Positions 1 through 9,240 are shown, counted from the first letter of the stretch. The stretch is 64,000 bases of DNA from Devosia neptuniae (GCF_025452235.1 NZ_CP104965.1:496001-560000), one strand, 5' to 3'. Translations and numbers: made by a program. The notes: generated by a model from the letters alone, not told the origin.

Positions 1-2355
1 GCCTCGAGCACCTGTGCGGCGACGCCGCTGATCTGGCAGGACGGGCAGCCGGTTTTGCTGATCGTGGGGGTCGATCCGATCGCGGACGAGATTCTGGCGG
101 CCGGTGCGGCAGAGGATGACTCGGCAGAAGCCGAGGCCACGCCGCAAGACGATTCTGGCGTGGAAGCCGTTACAGTGGATGGCGAGCCTGCTGCCGAAAC
201 GACCGGCATGACTGACGAACCGCCGACGAGCGAGGGCAACGCGGACCTGCCACCCGAATCTACCGCGGAGGATCAGAGCAGCGACGCGCCAGCTGATGAG
301 ATCGTCACGAACGATGCGGTTGGCGATCTCATCGTGGCGGATGAGCGTGCCTATGAGCAGGAATTGGCCAATTGGCATGCGGCGGAGCCGGATGCTGCGC
401 CGGCCGACGAGGCGGTAAGCGCAATGCCTGAGGAGCCGACGGCGTTTGAGGACGGGCCGGGCGCGGAATGGCATGAGAACGAGGATGACGTGGCGGCCGA
501 ATCGGTCAGCCGGCTTGCGGCGCTGGTCGACCGGCTGGCGGCGGATGAGGCGCTGTTTACCCCGCTGACGGCGGACGATGACGTGATGTATGCGACGAAG
601 GAGCCGGAGACACCCGTGCCGGGGCAGCTTTATCGCGTGACGGGGCGCGGACTTGTCGCCAATGCAGGCGAGGATGATGCGCCTGCCGCCGAAATGGCGC
701 CGGAGCTGGCTGGGACCGATCCGGAGAGCGTGGCGGCGGCGGTGGCCGAGATTGCGCCGGCTCTGCCGGAGGATCCCGAGGCCGTCGAGCGGGTGTCGCG
801 GTATAATTTCGATGAATTGTCGCGGATTTTGAATGATCGGGTGGGTGCGGGCGAACCGGCTGCGGCGCCGATTGTGTCGCAGCCGCAAGTGCCATCAACG
901 CCACAGCCGCAGCGGGCAGCGGGGGCGCTGATCAATCTGGGCGGGGAAACGCTGGTGCTGAACCGGCTGCCGCTGGGCATTTTGGTGTTCCGCGACCAGC
1001 AGGTGCTGTTTGCCAATCGGGCCATCACCGAAATGGTGGGCTATGATTCGGTGGAGCAGTTGCGCAATGCGGGGCTGGCTTCGGTGTTCCCCTCGGCGGG
1101 GCCGGATGAGCAGGAAGCGGGCCCCGTCAACCATTTGATGCAGCGGGACGGCACGTTGGTACCGGTAACGGCGCGGCTGCAATCGATCTCCTGGCAAGGG
1201 CGCCCTGCCCTGATGCTATCGGCTAGCGCCACCGAAGTGCGGACGGGTCACGAGGCCGCGGTGCGCGCCTTTGCCGAATCGTTTGCCGAGCTGCGCGGCG
1301 ATGGCTTTTTCGATGCCAACCGGGCCGGGGTGATCAATCTGGCCAGCCCGCGCGCCGTGACGCTGTTGGCCGAGCCTGGCGCGGGCCTGGCCGGGCGGCC
1401 GCTGAGCGGGCTGGTGGCGGAAGATGCATTGCCGGCCTTGCGTGAATTTCTGGAGCGGCCGGCGCGCTTTGCCGAGACGGCGCGGCCTTGCATCGTGCTG
1501 GCCAGCGATGGCGGCAAGGCGGAAATGACGATTTTCGCGCAGGGCCAGGCGGGGATCATCACCGGCTATTTCGGCTTCGTTAGAGAGCGCGGCACAGCCC
1601 CCGCCCGGCTGCCGAATTCGGGTGAGCCCGATCCGGCGCTGCTGGCGCGGATCAGCCGCGGGGTGCGGCGGCCGCTCAATACGATTGTCGGATTCTCCGA
1701 ACTGATCCGCTCGGAAGCGTTCGGGGCGCTGGGCAATGAGCGCTATGAAGAATATGCGCAGGACATTGCGGCGGCGGGGCAGGAAATTGCCGCGCTGGTC
1801 GATGAGCTGGATGATTATGCGCGGTTGCGCGATGGGCGTTATATGCCGCAGCGCGCCAGTATCGAGCTGACGAGCCTGCTGGAAAGCTGCGTGATGCGCA
1901 TTCGCCAGCAGGCGAGCCATGCCCGTGTCATCGTGCGCAATGCGATTTCGGAGAGCCTGCCGCGGGTGACGGCGGATCGTGCGTCACTGGCACAGGCGGT
2001 GCTGAACCTGTTGGCCTCGGCCATCGACCAGACGCCGACGGGTGGCGCGGTGGTGATTTCGGCGCAGCGAGAGGATGATGGCGGCATTGCCATTCATGTG
2101 CGCGATAGCTCGACCGCCCCGGTGGATATGGCCGAACGGTTCGTCGTGTTCCGCGACGGGGTGAGCCGGGAGGGCCGCGCGCTGGCCCCCGTGCGCTCGA
2201 GCGTGGGGCTGGCGCTGACGCGCTCGCTGCTGGCGGTCAATGGATTTGCGCTGTCGGTGGACCCGGCGGGGGCGACCGGCATGCTGTTTACGCTGATGAT
2301 CCCAGCGGACCTGGTGGATCGCCCTGCCCTGCAATCGGATCAGCCGAGCAGTTAA
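1..2355 (+). CDS. PAS-domain sensor protein with degenerate histidine-kinase core (5' partial)
   Basis: The frame is open from base 1, so the true start lies upstream. The visible part begins with the tail of a PAS-like domain, then a long acidic Ala/Glu/Asp-rich linker (to about 850), a PAS domain (about 940-1240), a second PAS-like stretch (about 1250-1590) and a C-terminal HisKA/HATPase-like region (about 1640-2330). Layout recalls the DivJ/PleC/PdhS family of alphaproteobacterial cell-cycle kinases. The H-box reads ISRGVRRPLN where active enzymes have S-H-E-L-R-T-P-L-N: the phosphoacceptor His is Arg (CGC at 1657-1659). The second Asn of the N-box is Ser (NLLASA), and the G1 box reads DSSTA instead of DxGxG. 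It is therefore probably not an autokinase and may be a scaffold or allosteric partner. The stop is followed by an iron-uptake gene, apparently a separate unit. Confidence 0.85.
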   Translation, partial: ASSTCAATPLIWQDGQPVLLIVGVDPIADEILAAGAAEDDSAEAEATPQDDSGVEAVTVDGEPAAETTGMTDEPPTSEGNADLPPESTAEDQSSDAPADEIVTNDAVGDLIVADERAYEQELANWHAAEPDAAPADEAVSAMPEEPTAFEDGPGAEWHENEDDVAAESVSRLAALVDRLAADEALFTPLTADDDVMYATKEPETPVPGQLYRVTGRGLVANAGEDDAPAAEMAPELAGTDPESVAAAVAEIAPALPEDPEAVERVSRYNFDELSRILNDRVGAGEPAAAPIVSQPQVPSTPQPQRAAGALINLGGETLVLNRLPLGILVFRDQQVLFANRAITEMVGYDSVEQLRNAGLASVFPSAGPDEQEAGPVNHLMQRDGTLVPVTARLQSISWQGRPALMLSASATEVRTGHEAAVRAFAESFAELRGDGFFDANRAGVINLASPRAVTLLAEPGAGLAGRPLSGLVAEDALPALREFLERPARFAETARPCIVLASDGGKAEMTIFAQGQAGIITGYFGFVRERGTAPARLPNSGEPDPALLARISRGVRRPLNTIVGFSELIRSEAFGALGNERYEEYAQDIAAAGQEIAALVDELDDYARLRDGRYMPQRASIELTSLLESCVMRIRQQASHARVIVRNAISESLPRVTADRASLAQAVLNLLASAIDQTPTGGAVVISAQREDDGGIAIHVRDSSTAPVDMAERFVVFRDGVSREGRALAPVRSSVGLALTRSLLAVNGFALSVDPAGATGMLFTLMIPADLVDRPALQSDQPSS

Positions 2356-2387
2356 GCGCCTGATCGCGCAAGGCATTTACCGGCCAG

Positions 2388-2404
2388 ATTTGAACCATTC
2401 CAAT
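2388..2404. promoter_or_regulatory. Irr-box-like palindrome upstream of iron binding protein
   Basis: ATTTGAA-CCA-TTCCAAT is a 7+3+7 inverted repeat with the GAA-N3-TTC core of the alphaproteobacterial iron control element bound by Irr. A second copy lies at 3717-3733 before the paralogous gene. In both cases TTTATTGACA follows after 24-25 bases (2429-2438 here; the gap is one base longer in the second copy). Conservation of two elements and spacing in front of two paralogues supports a regulatory role. Assignment to Irr is inference. Confidence 0.5.
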
Positions 2405-2488
2405 CGGTAAACTCTTGGTTTTATTGAGTTTATTGACAGGCGCGAGCTTGCGGCGCAAAACCGCTGTCCGATGCCGATGGAGAGCCCA

Positions 2489-3511
2489 ATGATCAGGACC
2501 GTACTTGTTGCTTCGCTGTTGATGCTGAGCGCGCCGGCCTGGGCGCAATCGGGGGAGGTCAATGTCTATACCTATCGCGAGCCCGGCCTGATCCAGCCGC
2601 TGCTGGACCGGTTTACCGCGGAAACCGGGATCAAGACCAATGTGCTTTATGCGGCCGATGGGCTGATCGAGCGGGTGGCGGCGGAGGGGGAACTCTCGCC
2701 GGCCGATGTGATCGTCACGGTCGATATCGGCAATCTGGCCAATGCCAAGGACCTGGGCGTGTCGCAGACGATTTCGACGGCGGCTTTGGCGCGGGTGCCG
2801 GACCAATATCATGACCCCGATGGGCAATGGGTGGCTTTGTCGCTGCGGGCGCGGGTGTTTTATGCCTCGATCGACCGGGTGACCCAGACGGCGCTGACCT
2901 ATGAGGACATTGCCAAGCCGGAATGGAAGGGGCGGCTCTGCACCCGCTCGGGCCAGCATGTCTACAATATCGGGCTGATCGCGACGCGCATTGCCCATTG
3001 GGGCGTGGACCGCACGCGGACCTGGCTGGGTGCGGTGCGGGATAATCTATCGCGGCCACCGACCGGGGCAGATCGCGACCAGGTCAAAGCGATCTTTGAC
3101 GGCACCTGTGATCTGGCGATCGGCAATACCTATTATATGGGGCTGATGCTGACCAATGAGGCCGAGCCCGAGCAGAAGGATTGGGCGGCTTCCGCGCGGA
3201 TCATCTATCCCGATGCGGATGGGGAGGGCACGCAGGTCAATGTGTCGGGGGCGATCCTGGCCAAATATGCGCCCAACAAGGACAATGCGGACCGACTGGT
3301 GGAATTCCTGCTGTCGGATGAAGCGCAGCATCTTTATGCCAGCGGCAATTATGAATTTCCGGTGGTGCCGGGGGTGGAGCCGTCGGAGCTGGTGGCAAGC
3401 TGGGGGACACTCAAGGCGGACCAGACGCCGCTGATCGAGATTGCCAGCCATCGCAAGGAAGCGGCGGCGCTGGTGGATGAGCTGAAGTTTGATGAGGGGC
3501 CGCAGCAGTAG
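2489..3511 (+). CDS. Fe(3+)-type ABC transporter substrate-binding protein, copy 1
   Basis: Periplasmic binding protein of the FutA/AfuA/IdiA iron class (SBP_bac family), 340 residues. The start at 2489 is preferred over an ATG 18 bases upstream because GGAGAG lies 4 bases before it and the protein then starts with a clean Sec signal peptide ending APAWAQ. Conserved blocks such as VNVYTYREPGLI, LCTRSGQHVYN and the GNTYYMGLM segment with paired tyrosines match iron-binding members of the family. It is the first of two closely similar tandem copies (next at 3837) followed by the permease gene at 4959. No ATPase gene follows. Iron as ligand is inferred from family and from the Irr-like box upstream. 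Confidence 0.9.
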   Translation: MIRTVLVASLLMLSAPAWAQSGEVNVYTYREPGLIQPLLDRFTAETGIKTNVLYAADGLIERVAAEGELSPADVIVTVDIGNLANAKDLGVSQTISTAALARVPDQYHDPDGQWVALSLRARVFYASIDRVTQTALTYEDIAKPEWKGRLCTRSGQHVYNIGLIATRIAHWGVDRTRTWLGAVRDNLSRPPTGADRDQVKAIFDGTCDLAIGNTYYMGLMLTNEAEPEQKDWAASARIIYPDADGEGTQVNVSGAILAKYAPNKDNADRLVEFLLSDEAQHLYASGNYEFPVVPGVEPSELVASWGTLKADQTPLIEIASHRKEAAALVDELKFDEGPQQ

Positions 3512-3555
3512 GCTTGGTGGGGCGGTGTTCTTTGGGACCCGCATCCACCCACGAT

Positions 3556-3581
3556 GTCATTCCGGCCTCCGCCGGGATGAC
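3556..3581. repeat. REP-like palindrome
   Basis: GTCATTCCGGC-CTCC-GCCGGGATGAC is an 11-base inverted repeat (one mismatch) around a 4-base loop. The same GTCATTCCGGC/GCCGGAATGAC arms recur at 4925-4944 and 19759-19860, so this is a member of a dispersed family in the genome. It may also act as a weak transcription stop after the first binding-protein gene. Confidence 0.75.
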
Positions 3582-3716
3582 GCCGCGCTTTTGAACGCGT
3601 TCTGAGTAACCCTCCTCCCAAAGGGGAACGGCAGCCACGGCGCAAATGTCGCATGGCAATAATATGATTTCCTAACTCAGCTAACGGATTGTTTTCGCAC
3701 CGAATTTGGGACCTAT

Positions 3717-3733
3717 ATTTGAATGGTTCCAAG
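3717..3733. promoter_or_regulatory. Second Irr-box-like palindrome
   Basis: ATTTGAA-TGG-TTCCAAG shares 7+3+7 architecture and nearly all arm bases with 2388-2404. TTTATTGACA follows at 3759-3768, about one base further away than in the first copy. The box lies about 105 bases upstream of the second binding-protein start. The base identities outside the box differ, which argues for selection on this element rather than a simple recent duplication. Confidence 0.5.
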
Positions 3734-3836
3734 GTGCAAGCCATTGTTATTGCTATATTTTATTGACATGGCATGGATCAGCCAACACAAGGGCGTCCAT
3801 TCGCGGGCTTTTAGCGGCCCGCCTTGGGAGAGAACC

Positions 3837-4883
3837 ATGACAAAGACGACACGCCTTGCCTTTGCCCTGCTGAGTTCAACTGTTCTGTTGGGCCTCAGCA
3901 CCCCCAGCTTTGCCCAGAGCGGCGAAGTCAATATTTACAGCTATCGCGAGCAGGGCCTGCTGCAGCCGCTGCTGGACAAGTTCACCGCCGAGACCGGTAT
4001 CGAAGCCAAGGTGCTTTATGCTGGCGATGGCCTGCTGGAACGCGTAGCGGCCGAGGGCGAGCTGTCGCCGGCCGACGTGGTGCTGACCGTCGATATCGGT
4101 AATCTCGTGGGTGCCGAGGAGCAGGGCCTGACCCAGCCGATCACCACCGCAGCGCTGACCGAGCGCGTACCAGAAGCGTTCCGCGATGACGATGCCAATT
4201 GGACCGCGCTGTCGCTCCGCGCCCGGGTGTTCTACGTGTCCAAGGACCGCGTCGAGGATACGGCGCTGACCTATGAGGACATTACGGGCCCAGAATGGAA
4301 GGGGCGTCTGTGCACCCGTCCGGGCGACCATGCCTATAATATCGGGCTGATCGCGCAGCGCATTGCCGCGCATGGCCTCGACAATACGCGCGAATGGCTG
4401 ACCAAGGTGCGTGATAACCTCGCCTATGCGCCCAATGGCGGCGACCGCGAAGGCGTCAAGAATATCCTGGCCGGAACGTGCGATCTGTCCATCACCAATA
4501 CCTATTATATGGGCGTGATGCTGAATAACGAGGCCGAGCCGGAGCAGAAGGACTGGGCCAATTCGGCGCGGATCATCTATCCCGATGCCGAGGGCGAAGG
4601 CACCCAGGTCAATGTGGCCGGCGGGTTCATTGCCAAGCATGCGCCCAATGCCGAAAATGCCAATGCGCTGATCGAATTCCTGTTGTCAGACGAAGCCCAG
4701 CAGATCTATGCCGACACCAATTACGAATTCCCGGTAGTGGCTTCGGTGGCGCCGTCTGAGCTGACCCTGTCCTGGGGTGCGCTCAAGCCGGTGGCAACCC
4801 CGCTGGTCGAGGTCGCTGCCAATCGTGCAGCGGCGGCGGCTCTTGTCGATGAGCTCAAGTTCAACGAAGGTGCGCAGAACTAG
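3837..4883 (+). CDS. Fe(3+)-type ABC transporter substrate-binding protein, copy 2
   Basis: A 348-residue paralogue of the protein at 2489-3511. The two align end to end without large gaps and share the YREQGLLQPLLDKFTAETGI, LCTRPGDHAYNIGLIA and NTYYMGVML regions. The start is placed at 3837, where GGGAGAG precedes the ATG and a signal peptide ends in TPSFAQ; the longer reading from 3723 would put 38 unlikely residues ahead of it. Codon use is more C-ending than in copy 1, so the copies are not a very recent duplication. Likely roles are ligand variants or differential expression feeding the permease at 4959; both are inference. Confidence 0.9.
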   Translation: MTKTTRLAFALLSSTVLLGLSTPSFAQSGEVNIYSYREQGLLQPLLDKFTAETGIEAKVLYAGDGLLERVAAEGELSPADVVLTVDIGNLVGAEEQGLTQPITTAALTERVPEAFRDDDANWTALSLRARVFYVSKDRVEDTALTYEDITGPEWKGRLCTRPGDHAYNIGLIAQRIAAHGLDNTREWLTKVRDNLAYAPNGGDREGVKNILAGTCDLSITNTYYMGVMLNNEAEPEQKDWANSARIIYPDAEGEGTQVNVAGGFIAKHAPNAENANALIEFLLSDEAQQIYADTNYEFPVVASVAPSELTLSWGALKPVATPLVEVAANRAAAAALVDELKFNEGAQN

Positions 4884-4924
4884 GCGCTGCCCAGCTACGA
4901 TGCCGCTGCAGCCTTTCAGCATGG

Positions 4925-4944
4925 ATTCCGGCCTGCGCCGGAAT
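4925..4944. repeat. REP-like palindrome
   Basis: ATTCCGGC-CTGC-GCCGGAAT, a perfect 8-base inverted repeat with a 4-base loop, sits between the second binding-protein gene and the permease gene. It matches arms of the larger inverted repeat at 19759-19860. Such a hairpin could lower permease expression relative to the binding protein. Confidence 0.75.
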
Positions 4945-4958
4945 GAGACGGTGGTTGT

Positions 4959-6608
4959 TTGACGGCTCTAAAGCGCGTGACCAAGAATCAGACCGGCGGG
5001 GCGAAAGCCTTGCCGGTCGTTGCGCTTGTGCTGGCGGTGGCGGCGGGGCTGCCGATCCTGTGGCTGGGCTGGGCGGCGGTGTCGAGCGGCAGCAATGGGC
5101 TGACCGCGACCATGTTGCCGACGGCCCTGCGGGAAACCGGCGTTCTGATGGGGTCGGTGGGGATATTGACCGGCGTTGCGGGCCTCGTCGCGGCGTGGCT
5201 GGTGACCCATTACGATTTCCCCCTGCGCCGGGTGTTTGACTGGATGCTGGTATTGCCGCTCGCGGTGCCGACTTATCTCGCGGCTTATGGCTATGTGGAA
5301 TTTCTGGGCTTTACCGGGCCGTTGCAGACGGCCTTACGCGGGGTGACCGGGGCGCGGACGCTGCAGGATTATTGGTTTCCCGATATTCGCAGCCATTGGG
5401 GCGCGGCGATTGTGCTGTCCTCGGTGCTGTACCCCTATGTCTATGTCGCGTGCCGCGGCTTTTTCCTGATGCAATCGGCATCGCTCAATATCGCGGCGCG
5501 CACTTTGGGCGCGGGCGGGATGCGGACGTTTTTTGCGATCATCTTGCCGACCTCGCGGCCGGCGCTCGTCGTGGGCGTGACGCTGGCGATGATGGAAGTG
5601 GTCAACGATCTGGGGGCGGTGCAATATTTCGGCATCAATGCCATTACCGCCATTATCTATTCGACCTGGATCAACCGCTCGGACTTTGGCGGGGCGGCGC
5701 AATTGGCGGTGACGGTGGTTTTGGTCATTGGCCTCTTGATCGCGGCCGAACAGCGGGCGCGGCACAATCGGGTGTATCTCGCCAATCGCGATAGCCGGGT
5801 GCCGCCGGCGCGCGAGGAATTGCGGGGCGGGCGGGCCTGGGCCGCGTTCGGATTTTGCCTTGTGCTGCTGGGCATGGGCTTTGGCATTCCGGTGGGGGAA
5901 TTGAGCTATCTGGCGTTCCGCTTGGTGCTACCCGAAACAATCAGCATGACGCTGGGCGCGCTGTGGCCGACGCTGATCCTCGCCTCGGCGGGGGCGGTGA
6001 TCACCGTGATATTGGGGCTGGTGGCGGCCAAGATCGGCCAGCAGGCCGGGGGGATTTCGCGCGGCGCTATCCGGCTGGCGACGCTCGGTTATGCCATTCC
6101 CGGCACCGTGCTGGCGCTGGGGCTGTTGCAGCCGCTGGGCCAGGCCGATCTGTGGTTCAACCGCATGACCATGGCGCTGGCGGGATGGCGGCCAGGCTTG
6201 ATCCTGTCGGGGTCGATGGCGGCGCTGCTCTATGTTTATGCGATCCGGTTTCTGGCGGTGAGCCATTCCACGCTCGACGCCGCGATCAAGAAGCGGGGCG
6301 ATTCCATGCTGCATGCCGGGCGGGTGCTGGGGCAGAGCGGGCTGGGGCTCTTGCTGCGGGTGGATTTGCCGACGCTGATGCCGGCCATTGTGAGCGCGGC
6401 GACGCTGGTATTCGTCGAAATCGTCAAGGAATTGCCGGCGACCTTGCTGTTGCGGCCGCTGGGCGTGGATACGCTGGCGACGCTGGTTTACGGGCGGGCC
6501 AATGCGGGGCTATTTGCGCAGGCGGCAATGCCCGCGCTGTTCATTGTGTTGGCGGGGCTGGTTCCAGTGATCCTTGCTACGCGGCTGGGCGATCGGCGGA
6601 AAGTATAA
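4959..6608 (+). CDS. Iron-type ABC transporter permease (fused, two transport domains)
   Basis: Inner-membrane permease of the FbpB/SfuB class, 549 residues, with about 12 membrane spans and two BPD_transp_1 domains in tandem. EAA-type loops are visible at SLNIAARTLGAGGMRTFFAIILP and again near STLDAAIKKRGDSMLHAGRVLG. The annotated start is a TTG; a GTG 18 bases downstream (4977) is an alternative and neither has a strong ribosome site. Binding-protein genes precede it. No FbpC-type ATPase follows: the next gene belongs to a peptide-type system, so the ATPase must be supplied from elsewhere. Confidence 0.9.
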   Translation: MTALKRVTKNQTGGAKALPVVALVLAVAAGLPILWLGWAAVSSGSNGLTATMLPTALRETGVLMGSVGILTGVAGLVAAWLVTHYDFPLRRVFDWMLVLPLAVPTYLAAYGYVEFLGFTGPLQTALRGVTGARTLQDYWFPDIRSHWGAAIVLSSVLYPYVYVACRGFFLMQSASLNIAARTLGAGGMRTFFAIILPTSRPALVVGVTLAMMEVVNDLGAVQYFGINAITAIIYSTWINRSDFGGAAQLAVTVVLVIGLLIAAEQRARHNRVYLANRDSRVPPAREELRGGRAWAAFGFCLVLLGMGFGIPVGELSYLAFRLVLPETISMTLGALWPTLILASAGAVITVILGLVAAKIGQQAGGISRGAIRLATLGYAIPGTVLALGLLQPLGQADLWFNRMTMALAGWRPGLILSGSMAALLYVYAIRFLAVSHSTLDAAIKKRGDSMLHAGRVLGQSGLGLLLRVDLPTLMPAIVSAATLVFVEIVKELPATLLLRPLGVDTLATLVYGRANAGLFAQAAMPALFIVLAGLVPVILATRLGDRRKV

Positions 6609-6735
6609 CTACACTTGCTACTGCCATATCGGCGCCATTGCCCTATACCATCGGGCCATGGGAGCTGGCGCCTCATGCACCAGCACGCGCGATGTTCCGG
6701 AGGGATGCCGGAACCGCCGTTTTTGGAGTTACGGA

Positions 6736-8220
6736 ATGGGCAGGATTTTGACGGGCGCCGCGATGGCGCTGGCCTTGGTTGGTGCGCTGAGTGGCGCGGC
6801 ACTGGCGCAGCAGCCGACCGAAGTGCGGATCGGGGTGGCGCTGGAGCCACCAATTCTCGACCCAACGGCGGGCGCGGCCGAGGCCATCGATATCGTGGTC
6901 TATCAGAACATCTTTGAAGGCCTGACCGCCATTGACGAAAATGGCGCGGTGCAGCCGGGGCTGGCCAGCTCATGGACCATTTCGGACGACAGCCTGACCT
7001 ATACGTTCAAGCTGCATGAGGGGGTGACTTTTCATGACGGCACGAGCTTTGATGCCGACGACGTCAAATTCACCTTTGACAGGATTCTCGCCGCTGACAG
7101 CGTCAATGCGCATAAGGAACTCTATACCGACATCGCTGAAGCGAAGGTGGTCGATCCGTTTACAATCAGCTTCACGCTGAGCAAGCCGGTGGGGCTGTTC
7201 CTGTTCAATCTGGGCCGGGGCGATGCGGTGATCGTGGCGCCGGAAAGCGCCGATAATAATGCGACGACGCCGATCGGCACCGGGCCATTTGCCTTCGTTC
7301 AATGGGACAAAGGCAATCGCGTTTTGCTCGAGCGCTACGAGCCCTATTGGGGCACCCTGCCCGCGCTGAGCAAGGCGACCTATCTGTTCATCGGCGACAC
7401 GGCGGCCATGACCAGCGCCTTGCTGGCAGGCGATATCGACGGCACCAATAATTTTGCGCCGGATTCGCTGGCGGTTTTCGAGGGCAATCCGCAATTCAAG
7501 GTGCTGGTGGGCACGACCGAAGGCGAGACTATCCTGGGGACTAATAATCGCAAGCCCCCGTTTGATAACCTCAAAGTGCGGCAGGCCATGGCCCATGCGC
7601 TGGATCGCCAGGCGATCATCGATGGGGCGACCTTTGGCTATGGCACGCCCATTGGCGCGCCCTTTGCGCCGCATAATGCCTATTATGTCGATCTGACCGG
7701 CACCTATCCCTATGACCCGGCAGCGGCCAAGGCGCTGCTGGCGGAAGCAGGCTATCCCGATGGGTTCAGCGCGACGCTGAAACTGCCGCCGTTGGGCTAT
7801 GCGCGGCTCTCCGGGCAGATCATTGCCAGCCAGTTTGCGGCGGTGGGCATCAAGCTCGAGCTGATCAATGTGGAATTCGCGCAATGGCTGCAGGACGTCT
7901 ATACCAATCATGACTTCGACCTGACCATCATCAGCCATGTCGAGCCGTTCGACATTGGAAATTATGCCAATCCAGACTACTACTTCGGCTATGACAATCC
8001 CGACTTCCAGGCGCTGATCAAGACACTCAATGAGACGGTTGACGACGCCAAACGCAAGGAACTGGCTATCGAGGCACAGACCATCCTGGCCAAGGATGCG
8101 GTCAATGGCTACCTGTTCGAGCTCGCCCAGACCGGCGTGTGGAACGCCAAGCTTGCCGGCATGTGGCAGAATTCGCCGATCGAGGGATTGGTGCTGCGCG
8201 GGATTCACTGGGTGGAGTAA
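6736..8220 (+). CDS. Dipeptide/oligopeptide-type ABC transporter substrate-binding protein
   Basis: SBP_bac_5 family periplasmic protein of 494 residues that opens a four-gene transporter operon. The start at 6736 is chosen because GGAG lies 7 bases upstream and the signal peptide ends GAALAQQ; the frame is open to 6574 but without a plausible signal. The family hallmark segment with SYTFKLHEGVTFHDGT-like sequence is present (LTYTFKLHEGVTFHDGTSF), as are the LLAEAGYPDGF and YFGYDNPDF regions. The ligand cannot be read from sequence; peptides, nickel chelates or other small molecules are all known in the family. Confidence 0.9.
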   Translation: MGRILTGAAMALALVGALSGAALAQQPTEVRIGVALEPPILDPTAGAAEAIDIVVYQNIFEGLTAIDENGAVQPGLASSWTISDDSLTYTFKLHEGVTFHDGTSFDADDVKFTFDRILAADSVNAHKELYTDIAEAKVVDPFTISFTLSKPVGLFLFNLGRGDAVIVAPESADNNATTPIGTGPFAFVQWDKGNRVLLERYEPYWGTLPALSKATYLFIGDTAAMTSALLAGDIDGTNNFAPDSLAVFEGNPQFKVLVGTTEGETILGTNNRKPPFDNLKVRQAMAHALDRQAIIDGATFGYGTPIGAPFAPHNAYYVDLTGTYPYDPAAAKALLAEAGYPDGFSATLKLPPLGYARLSGQIIASQFAAVGIKLELINVEFAQWLQDVYTNHDFDLTIISHVEPFDIGNYANPDYYFGYDNPDFQALIKTLNETVDDAKRKELAIEAQTILAKDAVNGYLFELAQTGVWNAKLAGMWQNSPIEGLVLRGIHWVE

Positions 8221-8286
8221 CGCCGCCCCAGATCAGGGCCAGCCGCCCCCTCCCCCGATAAGGCCTGGGGATTGGGGCGGCGCACG

Positions 8287-9240
8287 ATGATCCTCTTCGC
8301 CCTACGCCGTTTCCTCGGTTTTGCCGCCACGCTGTTGCTGGCAGCCGTAGTGATTTTTTACCTCCTCGATCTGCTGCCCGGCGACCCGGCGCGGTTCACC
8401 CTGGGCATTACCGCCACGCCCGAGGCGGTAGCCAATTTGCGGGCGCAGATGGGGCTGGATGCGCCGGCGCATGAGCGGCTGTTGAGCTGGATTGCCGGCA
8501 TGCTGCATGGGGATTTTGGCATGTCTTATACGCAGCGGGCGCCGGTGGCGGCGCTGCTGTGGGAGCGGCTGGCGGTGACGCTGCCGCTGACCGTGATGGC
8601 CATGATCATCTCCGTCCTAGTCGGGCTGCCGCTGGGGATCGTCTCGGCCCGGGCACGCGGCAAGGCGCCGGATACGGCCATTATGGTGCTGGCGCAGCTG
8701 GGTGTCGCTGTGCCCAATTTCTGGTTTGGCATGATGCTGACGCTGGTGTTTGCCGTGGCTCTGCGCTGGTTGCCGCCGGGCGGGTTTACGCCCTGGGGCG
8801 AAAACCCATGGCTCTCGCTGCGCGGGCTGGTGTTGCCGAGCCTGGCGCTGGCGCTGCCACAGGCGTCGATCCTGGCGCGGGTGATGCGCACGGCACTGGT
8901 CGATGTGCAGGGGCAGGATTTCATTCGCACGGCGCGGGCCAAGGGGCTGACCATGGGCGAGGCGGTGTGGCGGCATGGGGTGCGCAATGCCCTGCTGCCG
9001 GTGCTGACGATTCTAGGGCTGCAATTTGCCTTTCTGATCGCCGGCACGATCATCGTCGAGAATGTGTTCTATCTGCCGGGGCTGGGGCGGCTGATTTTCA
9101 CCGCGATTTCCGAGCGCGACCTGATCCTGGTACGCGGGGCGACGGTGGTGTTGATCGTGGCGGTGACGGCGACGATGTTCGTGGTCGATCTGGCCTACGC
9201 GCTGGTCGATCCGCGCCTGCGGGAGCGCAGCACGCCATGA
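8287..9240 (+). CDS. Dipeptide-type ABC transporter permease, DppB class
   Basis: A 317-residue inner-membrane permease with about six spans and the N-terminal DppB-type sequence ending LLPGDPARF. The EAA loop is at QDFIRTARAKGLTMGEAVWRHG. The start at 8287 gives MILFALRRFLG, typical of the family; a TTG at 8272 would add five residues. The stop overlaps the next start as ATGA, indicating translational coupling with the DppC-class partner. Confidence 0.92.
   Translation: MILFALRRFLGFAATLLLAAVVIFYLLDLLPGDPARFTLGITATPEAVANLRAQMGLDAPAHERLLSWIAGMLHGDFGMSYTQRAPVAALLWERLAVTLPLTVMAMIISVLVGLPLGIVSARARGKAPDTAIMVLAQLGVAVPNFWFGMMLTLVFAVALRWLPPGGFTPWGENPWLSLRGLVLPSLALALPQASILARVMRTALVDVQGQDFIRTARAKGLTMGEAVWRHGVRNALLPVLTILGLQFAFLIAGTIIVENVFYLPGLGRLIFTAISERDLILVRGATVVLIVAVTATMFVVDLAYALVDPRLRERSTP

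Larger units (their letters stand above)
3512..3836. other. Intergenic stretch between the two iron binding-protein genes
   Basis: This 325-base gap holds a REP-like palindrome near its left end (3556-3581) and the second Irr-box-like palindrome (3717-3733) with TTTATTGACA at 3759-3768. I see no convincing gene. The reading frame of the next gene is open upstream to a TTG at 3723, but the signal peptide fixes its start at 3837. Confidence 0.7.

Noticed and set aside
2429..3768. TTGACA within TTTATTGACA (2429-2438, 3759-3768) as sigma-70 -35 boxes
   Set aside because: No acceptable -10 hexamer lies 16-18 bases downstream in either copy. The conserved TTTATTGACA is noted as part of the shared upstream element only.
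8559..9236. Upstream extension of the DppC-class gene
   Set aside because: The frame is open over most of dppB, but the translation is Gly/Ala/Arg shadow sequence; the ATGA overlap at 9237 and family N-terminus give the real start.
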